From NCBI GenBank assembly GCA_900318335.1, contig ONKF01000021.1, positions 1 to 46,001 on the forward strand: a stretch of DNA of 46,001 nt. The letters run 5' to 3'. The position numbers were made by a program, and so were the translations under genes. Origin of the DNA: an uncultured Prevotellaceae bacterium. GTDB taxonomy: Bacteria > Bacteroidota > Bacteroidia > Bacteroidales > Muribaculaceae. This document shows positions 9,201 to 16,736 of this stretch, one piece after another. Numbering within the stretch: position 1 is the stretch's first letter; each line of letters begins with the position of its first letter. The notes beneath the pieces were generated by a model, which did no database searches, had not been told where the DNA came from, and saw nothing but the letters and a program-made list of their open reading frames with translations.

Positions 9201-9330
9201 GACCAAGTACCGCGGCAACGACCCCGCAGTGCTTGCAGGTACTGGTGGTGGTACTGGTAGCGCCGGTATCGACAACTACAACGTGCCCAGCACGCGCAGT
9301 TTCAATTTCACGCTTAAAGCAACATTCTAA
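6235..9330 (+). CDS. SusC/RagA-family TonB-dependent outer-membrane transporter
   Basis: A 1031-residue outer-membrane porin that imports oligosaccharides using TonB energy. A signal peptide (residues 1-20) is followed by a carboxypeptidase-regulatory-like beta domain (about 21-100; VTGMVTQSSDGEPIIGASV, SYVGM), a TonB-box-like EVVVTAMG segment, the plug (LQGKIAGLQV, PLLIVDGMAIRGG, LKGAAASALYGQEGANGVIMITTKGG) and the 22-strand barrel, ending in aromatic FNFTLKATF. There is no N-terminal STN signalling domain, so it is not of the sigma/anti-sigma coupled type. It pairs with the SusD protein 17 bp downstream. Substrate is not encoded in recognisable motifs; the enzymes downstream are the best guide. 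Confidence 0.95.
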   Translation: MRKQLLLLLCLSLLSLPGLARVVTGMVTQSSDGEPIIGASVKVHGTTRGTATDFDGHFSIEANDGDVLDVSYVGMNPKSVKIGPGQTVVNIALEDNAQVLGEVVVTAMGQTQEKKKLNFAVQSLDEEAVTAGGSTNFANTLQGKIAGLQVNTGGSSPNSSTQVIIRAISSMNNSQSNEPLLIVDGMAIRGGGSTLADMNPNDIENITVLKGAAASALYGQEGANGVIMITTKGGGKGGEVTVTASATLELNTPARLPKIQSTFIPGAKGMYKENMGSGGWGPYMSKDDTYYNNLKDFLKTGIMQKYDVSVSGGTERFSSYASVSYSDNQGIVPKDYRRQVNALIKGTYKPSDKVTIQLSANFMNRKARGFGNSMSTIYNWGINKDMSNYRTLEGHVNWWAYYDHWENLLDTERINGAVSPYFGRYMDWSETEGNRFIINGQISYEPIKNLVFTGKMGYDKGYSMYDSYTVPRLYDGDLVDPTAEDVQTKLSDMQSRYGSYSFQPSRSSLLNMQFLATYQHTFAEDYTVSALYGLEYKETHGLESSIYNEHFQLGGEFYSFNNTDFTNGDLLISNHPTLYHSTYNKYGHFGELRFDYKGMAQLSVTGRMDGSSAFKQASKTNYFYPSVTAGVIFSELFNLSNNWFSYGKLRGNWAKVGKDSPRYLFTDTYKQWTLFPDGGYGVDPTTSRAIDLEPEMTKSWEIGADLRFFHNWTRLDIAYYSTTVDNQIVSVRVSPASGTILQTRNEGSLKNHGMEISLNQDIIKATDFTWSALANFSFNRSKVLYLPNDITEIQGTQYGDIFPVARLGESSTGISGKDYVRDPDGNVVCDENGYPIINAAKGLYIGNREPDWLLGVGSTLRYKNATLSFLFDGRKGGDVVNVTGRSQITNGMSSLYDRYRNREYIIDGVQAVAGPDGTTTYVKNTTPIVLDSYFINTYYSTVSSNFIEDGSYIRLSYVTLSYDFGKHFKRTWPVKGLSLTATARNLFLLTKYRGNDPAVLAGTGGGTGSAGIDNYNVPSTRSFNFTLKATF

Positions 9331-9332
9331 AC

Positions 9333-9338
9333 AGGAGG
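9333..9338 (+). promoter_or_regulatory. Shine-Dalgarno-like site of susD
   Basis: AGGAGG lies 9 bases before the susD ATG. Such a site is unusual in this window, where most genes lack any Shine-Dalgarno sequence. Confidence 0.5.
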
Positions 9339-9347
9339 CCAACGATT

Positions 9348-11261
9348 ATGAAAAAGATTAAATTTATAGCATTGTTAATGCTGGTTGGCCTGGTGTCGGT
9401 TGGTTGCAACGATATCCTTGACGATAACATCAACCCTGACAGGGGCCATAAGATTGAGGCTAAGGACGGCCTGCCGGTCATCATCTATTATGCCCAGCAG
9501 ATTGTCTACGACCACAGTGAATATTACGCCTACTTCTCCCAGATGCTTACCACTGGCGGCAAGAGTTCGGTGGGTGCATATAGCTATAAGTGTGAGTGGG
9601 AGATGTTGACGATGAACCGCCACCCGATGTGGCGCCGCCACTTCTATGACATCGGTAAGAATACCGATAACCTGGTGAAGAATTCCCAGGCTATCAATTC
9701 GCCCAACTATGAACTCATCGGGCGCACCATCATGCTGATGTCCACCCAGTTGACGACCGACGCCTTTGGCGACATTCCCCGCAGTGAGTCCTATCAGAGC
9801 GTCGCTCCCAAGTATGACACCCAGGCCTCGGTCTATGCGTGGATGATGCAGGAGTGCGATGACCTCATCAGGATGTATGAGGATCCCGCGATAGTCGATA
9901 ACCCCGATAATCAAGTGATTGACGCCTCGGTGGACCGCGTCTATGGCGGAGACCTCGAGAAGTGGAAAGGCCTGGTATATGCCATCAAGGCAAGATTGCT
10001 GCTGCGTAACATTCCCAATGTGGATCGCAGCCCTGCCATGTGCCAGAAGATTATCGACGCGGCCGATGCTGCCATCAACCAGTGGCGCAAGGGTGACGTG
10101 TTTGATTATCAAGGCGGCCGTGACCCATGGTTCGGCAATGAGCCGCGTTACTACTGGGATGGCGGCACCGGTACACAGAATGCCGTGTGGAGTGTTGCCC
10201 AGCCCGTTATCAACTCATGGGAATCGCGTGCCAATCTCTTGGGTAGTGCTATCCCCAGCAAGTTCTTTATGGTTGATCTGTTAGGTATCAGTAAGCCCGA
10301 CAACGAGATGACTTGCGGCATGTTTAATGCCGAGGGCGCCCATGACGGCTTTGCCAATGACCCGCGTTGCGGCCTGCTGATGATTGCACGTACGGGTCCT
10401 GCCAGCCCCTCGGTGACCAGCGAGCGCATCAAGATGCGTTACCTGGAGAACAACATCGGTATGGGTACCTCTTACAAGATTGCCAATTATCCTAACCTGT
10501 ACATGGGTGCCTATGCTGGCGCTGCCGATGCTTATAATCCCATCTTCACGATGGAGGAACTGTACTTCATCAAGGCCGAGGCCATGTACTGGATGGGCAA
10601 CAAAACTGAGGCTTGTGCCCTCGCCAAGGAGGCCACCCAGTGGAATATCCAGCGTCATCTTGCCGCATTCCTGCGCCTCTATCCCAACGAGAATTACAAT
10701 GCCAACACCGACAACAAGTACCCCGGTAACTCGGTAGCGGGCGGAAAGCCCGGTTTCCAAGCTGCTGAGTACTGGAACGCACAGGTTGCTGCCTTCCTCG
10801 ATAACGAGGACTATTACAAGGGTAAGAACGTGGCTGTGCACAAGGTGACCGACCGTGGCAACAAGCACTGGTACTTCAATCCCAGCGAATTCACGTTGAG
10901 CGACCTGATGCAGCAGAAGTACATCGCCATGTACCTGCAGCCCGAGCAGTGGACCGACATGCGCCGTTACCATTACAGTAACAACCGCAACCACTACGGC
11001 ATCGGCGACAATCAGGAAATCGTTTATCCCACCCTGCGCAGGCCTTACAACCTGTATGCCGCCTACTGGATTGACGGCTTGACCGAGGAGCAGAAGGAGA
11101 ACACCTGGATTCAGCGCATCAACTACGACCCCGAGACCGAGGAGAAGTACAATCGCCAGGAGCTCGAGCGCCTGGGTGCCTACAAGAACTACAAGTGGTT
11201 GCAGGAACCCATGAACTGGGCCCACAACTATGGTGAAGTTTCCTCGCTGACGCAAGAGTAG
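9348..11261 (+). CDS. SusD/RagB-family surface glycan-binding lipoprotein
   Basis: A 637-residue lipoprotein with a lipobox Cys20 (LVSVGC). It would form the lid of the SusC transporter and bind glycan at the cell surface. The N-terminal CNDILDDNINPDRGHKIEAKDG segment and the later FTMEELYFIKAEAMYWMG helix fit the SusD-like family 2 form (helical TPR-like core). WTDMRRYHYS near the C-terminus is also family-typical. The length is somewhat over the usual 500-600. It lies 17 bp after susC and has a Shine-Dalgarno-like site, which may raise its translation relative to susC. Confidence 0.93.
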   Translation: MKKIKFIALLMLVGLVSVGCNDILDDNINPDRGHKIEAKDGLPVIIYYAQQIVYDHSEYYAYFSQMLTTGGKSSVGAYSYKCEWEMLTMNRHPMWRRHFYDIGKNTDNLVKNSQAINSPNYELIGRTIMLMSTQLTTDAFGDIPRSESYQSVAPKYDTQASVYAWMMQECDDLIRMYEDPAIVDNPDNQVIDASVDRVYGGDLEKWKGLVYAIKARLLLRNIPNVDRSPAMCQKIIDAADAAINQWRKGDVFDYQGGRDPWFGNEPRYYWDGGTGTQNAVWSVAQPVINSWESRANLLGSAIPSKFFMVDLLGISKPDNEMTCGMFNAEGAHDGFANDPRCGLLMIARTGPASPSVTSERIKMRYLENNIGMGTSYKIANYPNLYMGAYAGAADAYNPIFTMEELYFIKAEAMYWMGNKTEACALAKEATQWNIQRHLAAFLRLYPNENYNANTDNKYPGNSVAGGKPGFQAAEYWNAQVAAFLDNEDYYKGKNVAVHKVTDRGNKHWYFNPSEFTLSDLMQQKYIAMYLQPEQWTDMRRYHYSNNRNHYGIGDNQEIVYPTLRRPYNLYAAYWIDGLTEEQKENTWIQRINYDPETEEKYNRQELERLGAYKNYKWLQEPMNWAHNYGEVSSLTQE

Positions 11262-11294
11262 TTAATAGTTAATAGATAATAGTTAATAGTTGAC
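11257..11294 (+). repeat. Intergenic AGTTAATA-type short repeat, copy 1
   Basis: The gap after susD is made of repeats of AGTTAATA and close variants (AGATAATA). Related copies fill the next two gaps of the same locus (12345-12382 and 14126-14146). Function unknown; they may affect transcript stability or arise from slippage. Confidence 0.6.
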
Positions 11295-11301
11295 AACAAT
11301 T

Positions 11302-12348
11302 ATGAAACGATACAATATATATGGCCTCTTAGCTCTGATGGCATTGCTCACCGCCTCGTGTGCGATACACGACCCGTTTGCCGACAACGGACAACTCGGT
11401 CAGGTGTTGCCCACGGTCGATTGGGAACAAGGTTCCACAGTGGTCAAGGCGGGCCGTTATGCCACCTTCAAGGGTAAGTACTATACCACCAGCGAGAAAG
11501 CGATTGACCATAGTGAGGTGTGGTGCCTCATCAAGCGTGAGCAGACCGCCACAGCGACCAGCAAGTTGACGACCTCGCTGGCTTATACCAAGAACTACTC
11601 CCTGACCGACACGGTGCGTTCCAGCCAGATGGTTGCCACCTATCCCCACAGCAAGGCCGAGTGGGACGGTTACGAGTATGTGTTGACCGACAGTTTCCCC
11701 ACCTCGCGCACCCTGGCCCCCGTGACCTGGGTCAATCCCGAGGAGTGGGATCAGGAGAAGTTTGACAGTTATTATCCCTCAACGTTCCAGCAGGAGTTTA
11801 AGGCCTATATGGTCAACGCGTTGACCAAGGACAGCACCTACTACAACGACCTGCGCAACGTTTATATCAAGTACAACTTCCCCATCGAGTTGTTTGAGCA
11901 GCTAAATGCCCAATACAATATCGATTTCCCGACCGACACGACCACCGATGACAAGTCCAACGCCTGGTTCACCACCGATGAAGTGGATCATTACTACTAC
12001 ATCACTGTGGCCGACGACGGCAGCTCGGTCTATCACGAGATTGCTCAAGAGAGCGACGCTCCATCGGGCGTGAATGTCCAGCCAGTCTATCAATCGGCTT
12101 TCTGGCTCTTCTCGCGCTACAGCGACGATACGGGCGGTAAGATCACCACGGTGCGCCGCCAGTACATGCCCTATTTCAAGAGCATGCTTGAGACGATACC
12201 TTTCACGTCGTGGATTTACAACACGGCCGACAAGGCCTATACGGTGAACTTCAACCGCACTTACTATCTGGAACCCCAATTCCGAGTATATGATACTGAT
12301 GGTAAGGTGGGAGTGACTACCGATAACAAAGAAGTAACACTCAATTAG
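11302..12348 (+). CDS. Surface lipoprotein in the SusE position, unrecognised family
   Basis: A 348-residue protein with a lipoprotein signal and lipobox Cys20 (LLTASC). I chose the ATG at 11302 over an in-frame TTG at 11290. No catalytic motif is seen. The sequence is rich in aromatic and acidic residues with predicted beta segments. Its place directly after susD suggests a surface glycan-binding protein (SusE-like role), which is inference from position. The 5' gap and 3' gap both carry AGTTAATA repeats. Confidence 0.7.
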   Translation: MKRYNIYGLLALMALLTASCAIHDPFADNGQLGQVLPTVDWEQGSTVVKAGRYATFKGKYYTTSEKAIDHSEVWCLIKREQTATATSKLTTSLAYTKNYSLTDTVRSSQMVATYPHSKAEWDGYEYVLTDSFPTSRTLAPVTWVNPEEWDQEKFDSYYPSTFQQEFKAYMVNALTKDSTYYNDLRNVYIKYNFPIELFEQLNAQYNIDFPTDTTTDDKSNAWFTTDEVDHYYYITVADDGSSVYHEIAQESDAPSGVNVQPVYQSAFWLFSRYSDDTGGKITTVRRQYMPYFKSMLETIPFTSWIYNTADKAYTVNFNRTYYLEPQFRVYDTDGKVGVTTDNKEVTLN

Positions 12349-12382
12349 TTAACAGTTAATAGAGAATAGTTAATAGTTAACG
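12345..12382 (+). repeat. Intergenic AGTTAATA-type short repeat, copy 2
   Basis: Three to four imperfect units (TAGTTAACAGTTAATAG and variants) begin at the stop codon of the preceding lipoprotein. They are related to the repeats after susD and before the GH10-like gene. Confidence 0.6.
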
Positions 12383-12399
12383 CTCAAAATTGAAAGAAG

Positions 12400-14130
12400 A
12401 TGAAGACATTCAATAAAATAGTGTTCCTTGCCCTGATGGCGATGATGGCCGTGTCGTGTGTCGACAAGACTCCCGACTATGACAATTTTGCCACCAAGGA
12501 TGTGGACTTCACCTATCGGGTGGACGATGACCGTTATGGCCTGGACTTCTATGTAGTATCGACAGTGGAGTTTACCAACACGTCTTCCAAGTCGGGACAG
12601 GTGACGTGGGACTTCGGCGACGGCACGACCTCGACCGACATGAATCCTTCCCACAAATATGCCAAGGCTGGCATCTATCAAGTGACCTTGACGGTTGAGG
12701 GTGTGGGAAGCCGCACCTACCCGCTGCTCATCTATGACATCGCTCCGCTGCTCAGTGTCGCCGAGCAGAGCGCTACACCCGTGGTCATCAACGATGTGAA
12801 CGTGAAACTCGACATCGAGCTTCCCAATCCCGAGAACTTGACCTGCAAGTACCTGTGGACTTTCCCTGATGGCACCCGCGACGAGCAGGGTAACCTGCTT
12901 ACCACATTTGAGGGTTATAGCCATGAGGATGGAACAATCGACAATCCCGGCAAGTTGACGTTCAGTAACATCGGTTCGCAGCGCATCACACTGCAGACGT
13001 GGTTTGACATCTACGGCGAGAACCGCCGCCTGGAGGACAGCTATGTCAATGTGCAGGTGGGCTCGTCGATTCCTGCCCCCACGCTCTACTATGCGACTCA
13101 GGGCGGTAACATCATGGCTGTGAAACTGGTGGATCTTTCTCAGTTGCCCCCTGGCACCAAGAACTTGCCCTTTGATATGGGTGTAAGTTCGGGTAATATG
13201 CCCACTACACTCGTGTTTGCCACCGAGAAGACGGTGACCGACAGTGCCACGATTGAGCAGGACAACGTGTATATCCTGGACTGCGGCAAGCAGTATTACT
13301 ACATTAACGATGAGGCCGGTAACCTGGGTGACGGCAAGATCACCGTCATGAGCGCCGACGGCTTGACAACCAATGTCATGGTCACCAATGTGGGCGGTCC
13401 CGCCTTCAACGACCCGTTCCAGGGTTGCACCGACGGCACCACCCTCTATTATACCGACCGTAACACGGGAATCCGCACTCTCCCGCTCACTGCGCGTGGC
13501 GAGACCGAGCAGACCAACTACACCAGCACGGCTGGCTACTTTGTGATCAACAACCAGTTGAGCTATTATGGCCAGGGTATTGCCTATGGCGCTATCCACA
13601 CGGGACTCTACCTTGACCGCACTGGCATGTTCTGGTGGAGCAAGAACTATTCGGGTAACGGCATCTACCGCTTCAGGACTTCAGATATCGGCAAGACCGG
13701 TACAGGTGTTCCCATTCCGCATCCCATCGTGCTCGAGACCACCCAGCCGCGAGCCTTCACGCTCGATGAGGACCTGGGCTACCTGTATGTGTGGATGACC
13801 AAGGGCACCACCCCTGGTGTGGGCTTTACCCAGTATGCCATCCCGGCCGAGAATGCCACGGTGACCTATGACAAGTACATCAACTTCATCACCATGGAGG
13901 CCGATCCCATCAACACGACCGATGCCGAGGGTGTTTACACCACCCAGTTTGCCGTGGATGCCCAGACACACTACGTTTATTTCGGCTTCCGTGCCGCCAC
14001 GACCGAGAAGACCTACACCACAGGCCTTTACTACTTCAATCCCGCCGATGGTAAGGTCTATAACTTCAACGGCAACAAGGACAAGATCCTGGGTGTATGC
14101 ATCAACCCCCGATTGACTAACTTGTTTTAG
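12400..14130 (+). CDS. PKD-domain surface lipoprotein
   Basis: A 576-residue lipoprotein with lipobox Cys20 (MMAVSC). A PKD domain occupies about residues 45-110, with the hallmark VTWDFGDGTTS and HKYAKAGIYQVTLTV. A second, PKD-like beta domain follows (WTFPDGT). The remaining 350 residues look like a beta-propeller or repeated beta-sheet region (VLETTQPRAFTLDEDLGYLYVW and similar blades) without catalytic motifs. In other Bacteroidetes loci such proteins bind glycan at the surface, so I infer the same here. It lies between another lipoprotein and a glycoside hydrolase on the same strand. Confidence 0.8.
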   Translation: MKTFNKIVFLALMAMMAVSCVDKTPDYDNFATKDVDFTYRVDDDRYGLDFYVVSTVEFTNTSSKSGQVTWDFGDGTTSTDMNPSHKYAKAGIYQVTLTVEGVGSRTYPLLIYDIAPLLSVAEQSATPVVINDVNVKLDIELPNPENLTCKYLWTFPDGTRDEQGNLLTTFEGYSHEDGTIDNPGKLTFSNIGSQRITLQTWFDIYGENRRLEDSYVNVQVGSSIPAPTLYYATQGGNIMAVKLVDLSQLPPGTKNLPFDMGVSSGNMPTTLVFATEKTVTDSATIEQDNVYILDCGKQYYYINDEAGNLGDGKITVMSADGLTTNVMVTNVGGPAFNDPFQGCTDGTTLYYTDRNTGIRTLPLTARGETEQTNYTSTAGYFVINNQLSYYGQGIAYGAIHTGLYLDRTGMFWWSKNYSGNGIYRFRTSDIGKTGTGVPIPHPIVLETTQPRAFTLDEDLGYLYVWMTKGTTPGVGFTQYAIPAENATVTYDKYINFITMEADPINTTDAEGVYTTQFAVDAQTHYVYFGFRAATTEKTYTTGLYYFNPADGKVYNFNGNKDKILGVCINPRLTNLF

Positions 14131-14146
14131 TTAATAGTTAACTTAA
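14126..14146 (+). repeat. Intergenic AGTTAATA-type short repeat, copy 3
   Basis: A short AGTTAATAGTTAAC tract fills the gap between the PKD lipoprotein and the GH10-like gene and overlaps the stop codon. Confidence 0.55.
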
Positions 14147-14149
14147 AAA

Positions 14150-16720
14150 ATGAATCGAAGAAGATTGACCCTGATAGCATTACTGGCGGCGATGGTCGCC
14201 AGTTTTGCCATGACGGCAGCCGATGTCATTCCCAAGCGTGAGCAGCGTGGCATGTGGATAACGGCATACCTCAGTGACTGGCCCAGTGGTGCCATCACCG
14301 AGCGCAATACACCCACGGTGCAGAATGCCTGCCGCAAGATGCTCGACACCCTGCGCGTGAACCACATCAATGCGGTTTATTACCACGTCAGGGCCATGTG
14401 TGACGCGATGTACAACTCGGCCTATGAGCCGTGGTCCAGCTACGTTTCGGGCGCCCGCGGAGTGGCTCCGGCGTTTGACCCCCTTGAGTACCTCGTTCAG
14501 GAGGCTCACAAGCGGGGCATCGAGGTCTATGCCTGGGTCAATCCCTATCGATACGGTCACGGCAGCAACTTGTGGGGTGAGAGCCCGCTTGACTATATCC
14601 ACACCCATCCCGAGTGGTTGTTGACCACGAGTTATGAGACGGTGCTCAATCCCGGCCTCCCCGAGGTGCGTCAACGAGTCGTGGATGTCTGCAAGGACAT
14701 TCTTGTGAAATATGATGTTGACGGACTGGTGTTCGATGACTATTTTTATAATCAGGACAATCCCTCGTTCACCCTTGATGCCGACCTGTATAATGCCTAC
14801 AAGGCTGATGGCGGCACAATGTCCCAGGGCGATTGGCGCCGCGAGAACGTCAACCAGATGGTCAAGGATGTCAACGACATGGTTAAGACGACCAAGCCAT
14901 GGGTGCGCTTCGGTATCGGCCCTGCTGGCGTGGCGTGCAGTTCACAGGCTGTCGCCGACCAGTATGGTGTGGAGCCCAGCCCCGGCTCCGACTGGCAGTA
15001 TAACCAGATTTACAGTGACCCGATGGCATGGCTCACGCGCGGAACGGTCGATTTCCTGGCTCCACAGGTCTATTGGAAGACCACGGGCACTTTTACGGGT
15101 GTGACAACATGGTGGGGCAAGATGGCTGCACGTTTCAACCGTCATGTCTATATCAGCCAGTGGGTTCCCGACGAGGAGGGCTGGACGCTGGACGAGTTTG
15201 TCAAGCAGGGTCATGTCATGCGTGAGGCAATGGCCGCAGGCGGTAATCCAGGCATGGTTTACTTCCGTTACGGCACTTGGCGCAACAAGAAAGAGATGAT
15301 TGATGGCCGGGTGCGCCAGTTGCGCACGTGGCTCAAGGACAGCCTCTATCCGACCATTGCCCTCAATCCCGCTCCCGCGTGGCTCAAACCCAGTCAGACC
15401 TATACCACGGTGACCAACCTGGATTATAGCGACGGCACGCTCTCGTGGGACAGCATCCCCAATGTGCGGTATGTCGTCTATACCATCCCCGATGGGGTGG
15501 AGGACCGTGACTTCCATTGTCAGGCATGCTATATCGATGGCGTGAGCTATTGGGCCAGTTACACCTTGCCTGCTGCCAAGCGCGAGGGCTACCGCTATGC
15601 CGTGACGATTCTTGATCGCTGGGAGAACGAGTATGCGCCTGTCATGCCTGGCGTGGAACCCACTCAGGCGGCCCAACCCGTGCTGCTCTATCCCGATGAT
15701 GGCGCCGAGGTGCCTGAATTGTCATTCCTGCAATGGAAGGGCGATGGGTCTAACTATGTCGTGCAGATTTATGCCGACGCGATGATGGACTCTCTCGTGG
15801 CTCAGGTAGAGGTGGACTCGATGAGTTGTCCGTTGCCCCGCATCCCGTGCCTCACTGCTGGCACCTACTGGTGGCGCGTGGTGGCGCGTGGCCTTAACCA
15901 GTGGGATAATGCCAGTGAGTTGCGCCAGTTCACAATAGGGCAGATGCTGATCACTTCTCCTGCCAGTGCTGCCGCGTCGGTGCCGTTAGAGCCGGTGATT
16001 GCTTGGACTGAAGGTGCTCCGGGCACGTCCTACTTGCTGGAATTGTCCATGGCCGCTAACATGAACAATCCTGACACTGTCGCCTTGAACGAGGCGCGAT
16101 GGCAGGTGCCCAAGTACTGGCTGTCGGGTGCTACAACCTATTATGCCCGTGTCACCGCCACCTATGGCGCTGCTACCATCACGACCCCGGTATCGTCGTT
16201 CACGACAGTTGAGGTCATTCCGCCCGTGCCTGTTTACTTGTGTCCTGCCGAGGGTGAAACAGTGCTTTACTCGACCGATGTTGTGCGCTTTGCTCCTGTC
16301 GAGGGCATCCAGTCGTTAAGGGTGCAGATCAGCAGCAGCGAGTCGTTCCCCACGCGCACAACCTACAACGGCACGCTCGAGAGAGGTACCTTTGAGACGC
16401 CGCAGTTGGGCAATATCAAGGGCACCGGTAAGTTGGTTGACGGAAAGACCTATTATGTGCGTGCACGTAATGCCTATCGCACGCTCGCGACGGGCAGTAA
16501 CATCCAGTATACCGACTACAGCGAAATCCGTTCGTTTGTCTATCACGAAGCCATCCAGGGTGACGTGAATGGCGACAGTGAGGTAAACATCGCCGACATC
16601 AATGCGCTCATCGACATTATCCTTACTGGGGGCAGTGGTGATGCCCGCTCGGATGTCAATGGTGACGGTGAGGTGAACATTGCAGATGTCAATGCGGTGA
16701 TTGATCTCATCCTTCAATAA
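14150..16720 (+). CDS. GH10-like (DUF187/DigH-type) glycoside hydrolase with dockerin-like tail
   Basis: An 856-residue secreted protein. A signal peptide (1-24) is followed by the GHL10 catalytic barrel at about 30-400 (EQRGMWITAYLSDWPSG, AWVNPYR, DGLVFDDYFYN, VDFLAPQVYWK). Characterised relatives such as E. coli DigH cleave peptidoglycan glycan strands stripped of peptides. Three Fn3-like beta domains span about 405-800. Residues 804-856 form two dockerin-like repeats (GDVNGDSEVNIADINALID and SDVNGDGEVNIADVNAVID), each with a D-x-N-x-D calcium loop. The Fn3 plus dockerin-like extension is absent from DigH itself. It probably acts outside the cell or in the periplasm on a GlcNAc-containing polymer. 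Confidence 0.85.
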   Translation: MNRRRLTLIALLAAMVASFAMTAADVIPKREQRGMWITAYLSDWPSGAITERNTPTVQNACRKMLDTLRVNHINAVYYHVRAMCDAMYNSAYEPWSSYVSGARGVAPAFDPLEYLVQEAHKRGIEVYAWVNPYRYGHGSNLWGESPLDYIHTHPEWLLTTSYETVLNPGLPEVRQRVVDVCKDILVKYDVDGLVFDDYFYNQDNPSFTLDADLYNAYKADGGTMSQGDWRRENVNQMVKDVNDMVKTTKPWVRFGIGPAGVACSSQAVADQYGVEPSPGSDWQYNQIYSDPMAWLTRGTVDFLAPQVYWKTTGTFTGVTTWWGKMAARFNRHVYISQWVPDEEGWTLDEFVKQGHVMREAMAAGGNPGMVYFRYGTWRNKKEMIDGRVRQLRTWLKDSLYPTIALNPAPAWLKPSQTYTTVTNLDYSDGTLSWDSIPNVRYVVYTIPDGVEDRDFHCQACYIDGVSYWASYTLPAAKREGYRYAVTILDRWENEYAPVMPGVEPTQAAQPVLLYPDDGAEVPELSFLQWKGDGSNYVVQIYADAMMDSLVAQVEVDSMSCPLPRIPCLTAGTYWWRVVARGLNQWDNASELRQFTIGQMLITSPASAAASVPLEPVIAWTEGAPGTSYLLELSMAANMNNPDTVALNEARWQVPKYWLSGATTYYARVTATYGAATITTPVSSFTTVEVIPPVPVYLCPAEGETVLYSTDVVRFAPVEGIQSLRVQISSSESFPTRTTYNGTLERGTFETPQLGNIKGTGKLVDGKTYYVRARNAYRTLATGSNIQYTDYSEIRSFVYHEAIQGDVNGDSEVNIADINALIDIILTGGSGDARSDVNGDGEVNIADVNAVIDLILQ

Positions 16721-16736
16721 CGTTAAAGAGTTGTAA

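Noticed and set aside
8434-9342. Minus-strand open frame of 302 codons opposite the SusC barrel
   Set aside because: Antisense shadow; no promoter on the minus strand and no recognisable domain.
12370-13599. Minus-strand open frame of 409 codons opposite the PKD lipoprotein
   Set aside because: The plus strand has a lipoprotein signal and PKD motifs; the antisense frame has neither signal nor motifs.
16559-16717. Dockerin-coding repeats as a DNA repeat array or CRISPR
   Set aside because: Similarity is at protein level inside reading frames, units are only two per gene, and there are no regular spacers.
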